Below are positions 24,201-31,300 of a stretch of 64,000 bases of DNA, one piece after another. This DNA comes from Tiliqua scincoides. Lineage: Eukaryota; Chordata; Lepidosauria; Squamata; Scincidae. Every line of letters starts with the position of its first letter. The stretch's first letter is position 1. The notes beneath the pieces are model-generated. The model worked only from the letters and a program-made list of their open reading frames with translations, was not told the origin of the DNA and did not search any database. The DNA is taken from NCBI RefSeq assembly GCF_035046505.1, contig NC_089825.1, positions 2,755,029-2,819,028 of the forward strand, in the 5' to 3' direction. Position numbers and translations under genes: made by a program.

Positions 24201-24877
24201 CCCAGAACATTTCTTGGACGAGAACGGAGCCTTCAAGAAGAATGGGGCGGACATGCCCTTCTCTGCAGGTAGGAATGGACAATCCCCTTGGTGAAGGACT
24301 TGAGGAGGGCCCCTGCTTGGTCTTTCCATCCAGTCCACACCTTGCTTCCCACGGTGTCCAACCAGGTGAGTCCTGGCCCTCTCACACTGTTGCCCCCCCC
24401 CCCGCAACTGGAATTCAGCTGTCATGACTGCCCGTGATAGAGGTCTTCCTCCATGACTTGGCTCATCCCTTTTTCAAGCCATCAAAGTAGTGGTCAGCAC
24501 CACCTCTCATTCAGCAACTGCCAAGCACGAATTATGCACTTTCCCCCTTTCTAACCTGAATCACCTGCAGATTGGTCCCCCATGACTCTAAGTCTTAGTT
24601 AATTGCGGGGGGGGAGATTAAGTGAGCATCGGTGTGCTCCAGGTTTTCAGGAAAGACTGTCTTTCTCCCAGCAATAACTTTTCCGTTTGCTCCAGGCAAG
24701 AGGAACTGTGTCGGTGAGGGCTTGGCCCGAATGGAGCTGTTCTTATATTTGACCACCATCCTGCAGAGCTTCTACCTCAAACGCCCACCAGGAGTCACCA
24801 AGATTGATGTCACACCAGCTCTCAGTGGCATTGGGAACATCCCACCTCCAGTCCTGCTCTGTCTCTCCCCACGCTAA
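3960..24877 (+). CDS. Cytochrome P450 family 2 (CYP2C/2G/2H-like), exons 2-9, 5'-partial in window
   Basis: This is a microsomal haem-thiolate monooxygenase that would use NADPH-P450 reductase to oxidise small lipophilic substrates at the ER membrane. The exons are 3960-4122, 13131-13280, 15684-15844, 17464-17640, 18263-18404, 20799-20986, 24127-24268 and 24696-24877 (stop TAA). Their lengths (163, 150, 161, 177, 142, 188, 142 and 182 bp coding) equal the canonical CYP2C exons, and all have GT-AG borders and compatible phases. The 434 visible codons show the helix-C W...R (GERWVQLRR), the I-helix AGTETT, the K-helix ExxR (EAQR), a PEHF form of the PERF motif, and the haem loop [12 protein letters not shown] with the Cys ligand split by intron 8. 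No stop or frameshift interrupts them. The N-terminal anchor exon (about 56 codons) is not in the window. The subfamily is unsettled: the C-terminus ([12 protein letters not shown]) looks closest to CYP2G/2C types. The substrate is unknown. Confidence 0.93.
4252..4572. repeat. Foldback element with repeated GTGTCC motifs, family unknown
   Basis: The left half (CAGTACTAGGCTATTTGTGT...) and the reverse complement of the right half (CAGTGCAAGACCATTGTGTC...) align over roughly 100 bp. They share the order TTGTGTCCTGG, CCCTGGACATT, CCAGTT.TTTGTGT and TGCGTCCC. Each arm also contains several direct repeats of a TGTGTCCTGGTCA-like unit. The spacer is AT-rich and there is no ORF. The ends CAGT...ACTG would fit a DNA transposon, but I see no clear target duplication. 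It lies in P450 intron 2, 130 bp after exon 2. Confidence 0.55.
4919..5062 (-). mobile_element. CR1 3'-end unit, first half of a dimer
   Basis: On the minus strand this is a 3'-terminal CR1 piece (gtgagatacaggaagctgga, then atgggcct.tggcctgatcc) ending in the TTATGTTC-type tail. It is joined to the next CR1 by the linker aactacaattcccaggaagc. The same head-to-tail arrangement and linker recur at 44668-44909. Confidence 0.75.
5063..9900 (-). mobile_element. CR1 LINE, near full length, decayed
   Basis: Read on the minus strand this is a CR1 non-LTR retrotransposon in the usual order. The probable 5' UTR is about 9130-9900 and carries a TTTA microsatellite. ORF1 remnants lie at 9080-8821 (cysteine/coiled-coil part, [10 protein letters not shown]) and 8468-8241 (esterase end, [12 protein letters not shown]). 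The endonuclease lies at 7983-7515 (METWW and [10 protein letters not shown] catalytic motifs) and the reverse transcriptase at 7095-5252. The RT has [16 protein letters not shown] and [19 protein letters not shown], but FADN where active copies have FADD. ORF2 is spread over all three frames, so it cannot encode an active protein. The 3' tail is at 5063. The 5' limit is approximate. Confidence 0.85.
9309..9361. repeat. (TTTA)n microsatellite
   Basis: About 13 uninterrupted ATTT units lie inside the probable CR1 5' UTR. The expansion is not part of the CR1 consensus organisation and probably arose after insertion. Confidence 0.9.
10478..10572. repeat. Palindromic short interspersed repeat (GGGAGTAAGCCCCACTGAA type)
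   Basis: The segment reads gctatgcacacttacctggg then agtaagccccactgaattca, and returns as an inverted partner (aacaggagttacttcagagt...gcaaaggattgtgc). The same palindromic repeat is seen near 41840-41925, 44565-44655 and 61760-61920. It looks like a small MITE. No ORF. Confidence 0.55.
10720..10935 (-). mobile_element. Old CR1 fragment (RT N-terminal region)
   Basis: This aligns by eye with 6395-6610 of the large CR1: gttagtgaggcaggactt, then taagctggctggcctgcaat, then tcttccaggcctctggcaca-like blocks in the same order. Divergence is high with many small changes, so it is clearly older than the other CR1 copies here. Confidence 0.6.
11740..12010 (+). mobile_element. Old CR1 fragment (RT palm and thumb region)
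   Basis: Blocks such as caagggtcaatcttgggatt, gtgctttttaacttgttaat and ttgcggttgacgccaaacta follow the CR1 RT segment [19 protein letters not shown]...FADDTKLF. It is too diverged to keep an open frame. Confidence 0.6.
12210..12255. repeat. (TG)n microsatellite
   Basis: About 21 GT units in P450 intron 2. The open frames rich in CV or TH at this place are artefacts of the repeat. Confidence 0.95.
12814..13066. mobile_element. hAT-like foldback MITE next to P450 exon 3
   Basis: The terminal inverted repeats run CAGTAGTGTAGCAAGAAGGA on the left and, on the opposite strand, CAGTAGCATAGCCAGGGGGG on the right. They are followed by matching GTAAGTACTGCAG blocks in both arms. The ends belong to the same CAGTGGCGTAGC-type group as the MITEs at 33104 and 58800. 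It ends 64 bp before the exon 3 splice acceptor. No perfect target duplication is visible. Confidence 0.6.
13131..13280 (+). CDS. P450 exon 3
   Basis: The exon is 150 bp between TCTCCTGCAG and GTTGGTGG, phase 1 at both ends. It encodes the helix-C stretch with W and R ([20 protein letters not shown]), which contacts a haem propionate in P450s. Confidence 0.93.
13281..14810. other. P450 intron 3, left part
   Basis: No gene or well-defined repeat was recognised. The sequence is unique-looking, with an AT-rich stretch around 14080-14220. Confidence 0.5.
14815..14975. repeat. Local tandem duplications
   Basis: A 28-bp unit (gtcggcatgcagttgctggc + agcccct) occurs twice at about 14817-14873. It is followed by three copies of a 15-bp unit (acctatggagtgtgg) and a repeated accctgacaaaacctatgg block. 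These are local slippage products directly 5' of a CR1 fragment. Confidence 0.8.
14958..15433 (+). mobile_element. CR1 3' fragment
   Basis: This encodes the CR1 ORF2 C-terminus ([20 protein letters not shown] ... [20 protein letters not shown]) up to the natural stop at 15230-15232. The 3' UTR and the TTATGTTCTTATG tail follow. It is 5'-truncated. The C-terminal frame is open, so it is younger than the fragments at 10.7 and 11.7 kb. Confidence 0.85.
15684..15844 (+). CDS. P450 exon 4
   Basis: The exon is 161 bp between TTGGCAG and GTGAGC. It encodes [20 protein letters not shown] and then [11 protein letters not shown], the helix D/E region with the CYP2 pattern N-V-I-..-I-.-.-G-.-R-F. Confidence 0.93.
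15845..17463. other. P450 intron 4
   Basis: No gene. A segment near 16290-16450 (actgggcccaggagcaaatt, then ggcagcaaggtgc) resembles an old sauropsid L3/CR1-type remnant. A short ATTAA repeat lies near 16080-16115. Confidence 0.4.
17464..17640 (+). CDS. P450 exon 5
   Basis: The exon is 177 bp between CCCTCTTTCTAG and GTATGA, phase 0 at both ends. It encodes [20 protein letters not shown] and the helix G segment ending [12 protein letters not shown], a strong CYP2 signature. Confidence 0.94.
17641..18262. other. P450 intron 5
   Basis: Nothing recognised beyond a poly-G run at 17776-17787. Confidence 0.5.
18263..18404 (+). CDS. P450 exon 6 (I helix)
   Basis: The exon is 142 bp between CTGTTTCCAG and GTATAG, phase 0 to 1. 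It encodes the oxygen-activating I helix with AGTETT ([20 protein letters not shown]). Confidence 0.95.
18405..20798. other. P450 intron 6
   Basis: No gene was recognised. The stretch 18925-19275 has blocks (cccgatcctagagaggg, ctgcactggaacaggtaagg) that resemble the palindromic AATCCTAACC-type repeat family seen better at 45146-45343. Boundaries cannot be set. Confidence 0.35.
20799..20986 (+). CDS. P450 exon 7 (K helix)
   Basis: The exon is 188 bp between CACTTCCAG and GTACCC, phase 1 to 0. It encodes [20 protein letters not shown] and then [11 protein letters not shown] with the invariant ExxR. Confidence 0.95.
21950..22312. mobile_element. Tigger-like DNA transposon remnant
   Basis: On the minus strand the right end reads ggttatcccttatctggact, gcttggg..., then gtctggatttcagatttgtc. 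It matches the widespread vertebrate Tigger end with repeated GGATTT..GGATTT blocks. The left end carries the inverted form (ccaaaatccaggctgttctg). No transposase ORF. Confidence 0.45.
23150..23290 (+). mobile_element. hAT MITE (GGGTGCAAAGCACTA family), left half
   Basis: The sequence reads ccggtggcttagctagagag, then ggtgccaagcactgagtttt, then gtgcaagcagcccctccccc. This is the same order as in the complete copies at 33104-33301 and 58800-58976. The right half is missing or unrecognisable. Confidence 0.6.
23509..24072. repeat. Large palindromic repeat with AATCCTA ends
   Basis: It begins agggtgcaatcctacccagt and ends with the inverted partner ctcattctcaggattgcacc. Between are inverted blocks (aggcttgcgctgtatccagt against ggctggcacaagggacttgc). 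The interior is very GC-rich (23640-23880). Related shorter copies lie at 45146-45343, 52088-52310 and 57841-57985. Confidence 0.5.
24127..24268 (+). CDS. P450 exon 8 (PERF region)
   Basis: The exon is 142 bp between TCACACAG and GTAGGA, phase 0 to 1. It encodes [20 protein letters not shown] with the PEHF form of the meander motif and ends PFSA, the start of the haem-binding loop. Confidence 0.94.
24696..24877 (+). CDS. P450 exon 9 (haem loop and C-terminus)
   Basis: The exon has 182 coding bp after TTTGCTCCAG. It encodes [20 protein letters not shown] with the proximal Cys ligand and ends [17 protein letters not shown] with stop TAA at 24875-24877. Confidence 0.95.
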
Positions 24878-25298
24878 GCAGCTCCTTCTCTCGCCGCTTG
24901 CTGTCCCAGAAGGGCCCTGTAATATTGCTTGGAAAGGGTTTTGCCTGTCTGTAGGGAATAGCTACACAATCCATCTGTATTTTAGACCTATGTAACTGTC
25001 ATACCGATTGGAATTATTTGATTTTTTCCCCGTAATCTGCTTTGTGAATCAGAGATAGACAATCTCTAGTACCCGGAGGTTGCATATAGTCATAGTGATC
25101 GTGAATATGTGTGTATTCTTTTGGAAATGGTGGTAGAATTTGATTCTGTTCTGCAAATCTCTCCTTCCCTCCCTCTGTAATGTAGGACCAGTCAATATTA
25201 TATGTATTTAAAACATTTTGAAAGGATGAGCAATACCTGTGTTTAAACAAAGTCACAAACCTGCAAGCAGATAACAGGTGATTAATTCATTAGAGCAA

Positions 25299-25304
25299 AA
25301 TAAA
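25299..25304 (+). terminator. Candidate polyadenylation signal of the P450 gene
   Basis: The first AATAAA after the stop codon lies about 420 bp into the putative 3' UTR, before the SINE at 25455. A plausible end for the transcript, but not proven. Confidence 0.5.
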
Positions 25305-25454
25305 CCTCCTAGAATGATATGACTACTACTAATTGCATTCACGATTATCAAAGAGGTTCTTCAAAAGTACAAAATTGTCATATTCAGTCACATTAAAAAT
25401 CCTGCATAAAGATCTCTCAAGAAAACCCTGCACTATATTTTGCCTTTTTTGATG

Positions 25455-25668
25455 GTTGATGATGGTTGGCAACCTTCAGTCTCGAAAGACTATGGTATAA
25501 GCCTACAGCACCCGGTATTCCCAGGCAGTCTCCCATCCAAGTACTAACCAGGCCTGACCCTGCTTAGCTTCCGAGATCATGGTATAAGCCTACAGCACCC
25601 GGTATTCCCAGGCGGTCTCCCATCCAAGTACTAACCAGGCCTGACCCTGCTTAGCTTCCGAGATCAAA
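25455..25668 (-). mobile_element. 5S-rRNA-derived SINE (Sauria type) with two tandem 5S units
   Basis: On the minus strand two copies of the 3' two-thirds of 5S rRNA lie head to tail (25588-25666 and 25501-25579) with an 87-bp period. Each contains gatctcggaagctaagcagg and then ggttagtacttggatgggag, the internal pol III promoter region of 5S genes. The 3' tail (catagtctttcgagactgaa + ggttgccaacc) is the LINE-type tail also found, slightly diverged, at the end of the element at 42430-42893. The first 40 or so bases of 5S are missing from both units. Confidence 0.9.
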
Positions 25669-26027
25669 AAGTGTTTGAATGAAGTTGTTTACTTTGTGTT
25701 TGTGAAGTAATCCGTATTGGCCAAAGGGCACTGCCTTAATGCATTTCCACACTAGTGCAAAAATATCAGCCATTCTCTTTGCATGACAGTCTCTTCGGTG
25801 GATCTGACTTGTACAGAGGCAAGGCAGAGATGTCCCCTGTCTGTGTTCTTTGCAAAACATTTCTAGACCAGCTTGTTTGTGGAAGATCTGGCTCCTTCCT
25901 AGAGCCAGATCTTTTCCTCTAACTTTACTCCAAGCAGCAGATTTGCTTCCTCCCCTCTTGCAAGTGCTAGGGGACTTCAGTGGGGTCAGGCTCCTCAGCA
26001 GGAGGGAAAGCAGGTAACTGGGAGGCG

Positions 26028-26200
26028 CAGTGGTGCAGCGGGAGAGGGTGCAAAGCATTACGTTTTGCAGGGAGCCTCACTGCAGTGTGCAAGCAGCCCC
26101 TCCACTTCCCTTCGGAGCCATTCTGGGTGGGGGATCAAAACAGAGGCGCCATTTTGCTTCCCCGTCCGGAATGGCTCCGAAGGGGAGTGGGATACAGCCG
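26028..26200. mobile_element. hAT MITE (GGGTGCAAAGCACTA family)
   Basis: It starts CAGTGGTGCAGCGGGAGAGG followed by gtgcaaagcattacgttttg, then cctcactgcagtgtgcaagc. The inverted arm (gccattttgcttcccc, ccggaatggctccgaagggg) follows. The right terminus is degraded. Confidence 0.6.
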
Positions 26201-28030
26201 CTGTACGGCCTCTTCTGGCCACAGACCCCTCCTTGCGTCACACTCTTCTCCACCCTGCCTGGAGTGTGACCTGCTGGTGCTCCCCCAGCACCCTCCCAGC
26301 CGTCAGTACCCCAGGAACCACTGAGCCTGACAGCACTCAGGGCAGGTCTTGGATTGCTGGCTTCCTTCTCCAGCCTGCCCTTCTCCTTCCCCCCACAGCA
26401 CCCATCTTCCCCTCAGAAGCCACCTCTCTTCCCTCTTTCAATGGGCAGAGGCCATTGCCTAGACATCTCTGGGTCTGAATCGCAACCCTTTCTCAACCTT
26501 GCACCCCCTTGGGCTGGGAAATTGCTGCTTTGTGTCTAAGGAGCCCCACAACTCCTACACCAACCAAAGCTTCACCTTGCAGCAGGGCTTCTGAGAGGAA
26601 TTTTATCAGGGGGTTACGAAGTTTCTTTTGGGCCCCCTTGCAAAGGGGGAGGAATGAAACAGAGTAGGGGAGAGTGGTGGTGGGCAAGCAGAAGAGGAGC
26701 GGCAAGGGACAAAGCAGGGTGAGGGGAGGGTAGAGACAGCTGGAAAAGTCTTAGGAGCCCAGGTCTACCCACCCATGTGGTATCAGTAGCGTCCCCAGCG
26801 TCCCGTATGGGCAACAAGTCTGAGTAGATAGGAAGATGTCAGATCCCAGGACATTTCTGGACCCCCTCCTTTGGCTTCTGGGCCCCCCTTTAGACCCCAG
26901 GTACATATTAACCCCTTTACCCCCCCCCCTCCTAGGCCCTGCCTTGCAGGCACAGAGAGGTTGTCTTGGCCGGTGGCACTCCTGACCATTGGCCCTTGAG
27001 CCCCATTGTCTTCTGCGTCTCAGGTGCATCAAATTGACCGCACACTTAGTGCTCCTGTCTCCTCCTGCTTAGCTTGATGTGAGAGCACGCAAGCCTCATT
27101 CTTCCAAACCATTATGGAGGAGGTCCACAGGCCTCCCTTTCAGGCAGATTTCCTTCCCCATCACCGCCCCAATACCCAAAAACCTCAATACCCAGAAGTG
27201 TCAGGGACATCCCAGAAGCAGTCACAGTGCCCGTTAAGAGACATCGCAGGGCAGGAGAGACGGGCTCCCTCACTGCAGCCGAGGAAAGTGCCTAGCGGCC
27301 TACCCAGGGGCTCACTCCTTGCTGGGAGCTGCCATTCCGGGCTACAGAGAACACAGACCAAAGCCACAGCCTTGCACTGCAGCCAGAGAGTCTGGTTCTT
27401 TCCTTCCCCTCCTCCCCCAGTTCCCCAGCACTCCTCTCCTTCCCCTTCTCCCAATGCCACACAAACCTCTGGTTCCTCGTTCCCTGATGCTTTGGGGTGA
27501 TCTCATCTCCTTAGACACCAGTGTCTCTCCGTTCCCTTCCTATTTGCCCTCTCCCTCCTTCCTCCATTTTGCTCCTCTATGTGTCTGTCCTTCTAAGGAT
27601 GTTCCTTTTCTCTTAATCCACTGGCTGCCACTGCCATTTAGGGCTTAGCTGTGTGTATTACACATTTTCTGTTTCTGCCTTCCTCTCGTATATTTATCCC
27701 CCCATTCAGTGGCATGGTCTTGCAGCCACATCCTCCTCGCCCTCATCTTTATTTTGTGCCAGTCCACTGAGGTGTCACAAGCCACTGCACCCAGGCACCT
27801 GTGCGGGCAATCAGTCTTCCCCATGTGCTTACATTACACATGCTCAGAGAGCATGGCTCTCGTTTGACAAGCCCAGCCTGGGAAAAGCAGAAGCCAGGCA
27901 GTTCCCTCCTCCCTACGACAACCCACAGGGACCCTGATTTCTTTCCTAGGCTCACCCCTTCTCAGAGTCCAGAGCACACTGACAGCAATGACAGCAGCAA
28001 TTGCCTTGACTTTGGAGGAAAGGATGACAT
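26201..28030. other. Intergenic between the P450 and cathelicidin A
   Basis: No gene was recognised on either strand. Several long open frames overlap on opposite strands in GC-rich, CT-rich sequence and show no homology I know. Confidence 0.5.
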
Positions 28031-28036
28031 TTTATT
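28031..28036 (-). terminator. Polyadenylation signal of cathelicidin A
   Basis: TTTATT on the plus strand is AATAAA on the gene strand, about 170 bp after the stop codon at 28203-28205. Confidence 0.75.
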
Positions 28037-28202
28037 ATGCGCTGAAGCCTTTTGAACTCCATCCAGACAGGAGGCGAAAGAGAAATTGCATGAGAAGCAG
28101 GCAGAACTCCTAAGACGAAGCTTCTTGGTTTCTTTGCCATGAAGTTGCAGCAGCGAGTGGCCGGACTGTGAGCCTCCTGACAGCCTTTTTCTCTGGCATG
28201 CT

Positions 28203-28301
28203 CTAACCAAATCTGAGGGCTCCCAAGGCAATGCTCACCCCGTGTTTCTTAAAAAACCTCTTGACCTTTCTCCAGAACCTTCTCCGCGTGATACGATTAA
28301 T
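28203..28301 (-). CDS. Cathelicidin A exon 4 (mature peptide)
   Basis: The acceptor is CTACCCTTGATCTAG after a pyrimidine-rich tract, and the stop TAG is at 28205-28203. The exon encodes 32 residues with alternating basic and aromatic positions (RRRFWRKVKRFFKK), then a hydrophobic tail. There is no Met, so it is invisible to a simple ORF scan. Confidence 0.93.
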   Translation of the reverse strand: MNRITRRRFWRKVKRFFKKHGVSIALGALRFG

Positions 28302-31300
28302 CTAGATCAAGGGTAGAAGAGAGTGAACGCAGTGAGTGGAAGAAGAGCACACGTGTGCAAGGCCCTTCCTCAACTGTGACATCACAAAGTGAGCATCACT
28401 TTGGCTTGCCAGGACTCGGTTCCAACAGTTTTGCCAACTAGTTTGACTTTCTACCGCTATGACCCCATTTTGTTCAAGACATTCTCATAGTTTATTTAAG
28501 CTCTCCTTCCTTTCAGTCGAGGGAAAGGTATTTTGCACATGCTCAGAGATGATGCTCTACAAATGTTACAAAGCACTCATAAGAACATAAGAACAGCCCC
28601 ACTGGATCAGGCCATAGGCCCATCTAGTCCAGCTTTCTGTATCTCACAGCGGCCCACCAAATGCCCCAGGGAGCACAAAAGACAACAAGAGACCTGCATC
28701 CTGGTGCCTCCCTTTCATCTGACTTGGCCCATTTCTAAAATCAGGAGGTTGCACATACACATCATGTCTTGTAAATTTTGGAAAATACAAACTGGCAACC
28801 CAGCACAGCTCAACATAGCTGTGGGGAGGGGATAGTTTCTCGACCCTTTCTGGAGTCTCCCCTAACCCTGCAAGAATCCCACAACTGCAATCCATCTCCC
28901 TGCTCTCCTCTGCCTCCCAGTATCCCAGGTTAGTATCTAACAGAAAAAGGCAGAAAGGCCATTTAGGCTGGCCAAGGAGGTACCTCTTGGTTCACATCCT
29001 CACACTGAATTTGAATTGTTGGTGGACTCTGCACAGCGGAATAGAATCCAGAACAGTCCATGTCGGCCTGTTGAAAGAGAGAGAACGCATGAGACTGACT
29101 TATCTGGAACCAGACCATGGGACAATCAAACTCTGGACAGAACATTTCAATCAATGATAAGAGTGTGGCATGTGACCCTTAGCTGTACAGACTATTCCAG
29201 TGTTTCTCAGACTCTGGGTCGGGCCCAACAGGCGGGTCGTGAACCAATTTCAGGTGGGTCCCCCTTGATTTCAATATTTTATTTTTAATATATTAGACTT
29301 GATGCTACCATGGTATGTGATTGCATTTGGGAAAATGTTACACATCTGTACTTTTACCGGCTACTATGCATACGCTTTTAACAATGATTGCAAATTAGAC
29401 TTACTCTTGGATAGGTAGGATTATAGCCTAGGATTGTTAAAAAAATTTTCCTGTTTAATGATGTCACTTCTGGTCATGACATCACTTCTGGTGGGTCCTG
29501 ACAGATTCTCCTTCTAAAAAGTGGGTCCTGGTGCTAAAAGTCTGAGAACCACTGGACTATTCTACAAGTGAAGTGCCACCCCACCAGGGCAACCAAGTGG
29601 CAATGCCCCCCTTCCCTTCCCCTTTTTGCTTCCTGGGCATTTGACAACCACTTGCCAGAATGGCAGAAAAGAGCAGCTCTGTAGCAGCCCAGATCAGACC
29701 GTCCAGAGCAGCACTTGTGGGGGAAGGAGGGCAGAGAGTGGAGGAGGGTCTAAAGGGCAGGAGCCACTCGAGGAGTCCCCCTCTCACTGGAGGAACAACA
29801 ACTGTGGGGCAGGCAGCTCACCCCCAGGGAGGAAGTCCACATGGTGCCAGATCACTGCATCCTCATGATTTCTCTGTTATCCTATGCATTTTTTTTCTTC
29901 CTGCTTTTTGGCAAGCTCTCTATAGGTAGAGATTAATCAATCAAATGCCACTGCAGTGTCAGACTGTCCAGGGTGGTAAAGCACTCTGGCAGCTTTCAGG
30001 GACAAATGTTCCTTTCATCCAAAGTTTGCAGATTCATCTCATTTTATGGCTTCTTGTGCAATGGATGTGGTGTGGCATCCCTGAGTTTCTCACTGCTGAA
30101 GCCTTGAAGAGGGAACAGCAAAAAGCTCTCTGCCAGTACGCTCTTCTTGCTGACTCAGATTTCATTAGAGCACCCTTTGTGACAAACGTGCCCCCGGCCT
30201 TCTCCCAGGAAAAGGGTGCCATCTTTTCTTCTTGGCCCTGCAACTCTGTCTTTAACACCAGCCAGGTGTCGGTAAGCTTTTTAATTGAAGGACTTGCCTC
30301 CTTGTCAAAGAAACACGTGCTAAATTTCTTTCTCAAGCTTTCTCAAGCTGCTGTACAAGACCCTGGAGGCTGTTTATCCTCCTCAACAACTGGCAACAGC
30401 AGCATAGCTAGACTGCATAGGGGGTGCAAAGCACTAAGAGCCTCACCACAGCGTGCAAGGACCCCCCCCCCAAGCCATTCCAGGCAGTGGGAGCAAAATG
30501 GAGCCTGGCTCTGAAAGGGGTGGGCAGGGGTCCCTTGCATGCTGTAGTGAGTTTCCCTGAAAAATTTAGTACTTTGCACCCCCTCTAGTTATGCCACTGA
30601 CAGACAGTCCTATTCTAGAGATTGAACCACTGCCGACTCTGCAGGCAAGGAATGGCTTTCTTAAAACTGGGCAGGATTAAAATATCTCCCTTAATTTGGT
30701 CCCCAGTTTCTGCAACTTTTGCAGAGATTTAAGAGTGGGGGAACTTACTAAAAGCAGTTATCTTTTTAAAGACTACTTTGCTGCCACCATTGGAGATGTC
30801 ACTCCTGGCAACTGCATTCCCTCCTCCCCAATGCCCTGGATGCCACCCTGTGCCGTCAGATTTTAAATAATAATAATAATAATAATAATCCTGGCAATGC
30901 CACAAGAAAATAGTGGCAGGTTCCCCTAATAAGGAGCCTTGCAAGAAGAGAGGTGGCCCAGCAGGCCGAAGTCCCTCCCCCGACTCACCCCATCTGGCTT
31001 GTAGTCGCATTGGGAGGCATCCACCTTCTCTGCTGACCGGCAGGTCGTCTCCTTGATGGAGAATTTCAGCGGCTGGGTGGTTTTAGCAGAAGGGTCCTGT
31101 GAAGAGATTCAGTGAAAGGGATGAGTCTGTTCCTTGGAGGATGGAAGTTTGCCTTACATTGGCCTCCGCTGAAGCTCTCCCAGTTTACAGGATTGGCAGC
31201 TTTGCTTCTGGGTATCTAAGTGCATGGCCAGCTCTCGAACTGACAAGGCTCAGGCCTCCAATGCCTACATGACAAGCTGAAATTCAACAGATGCAGCTTT

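Noticed and set aside
25501-25666. Functional 5S rRNA genes
   Set aside because: Both units lack the 5' third of 5S and end in a LINE-type tail, so they are SINE parts.
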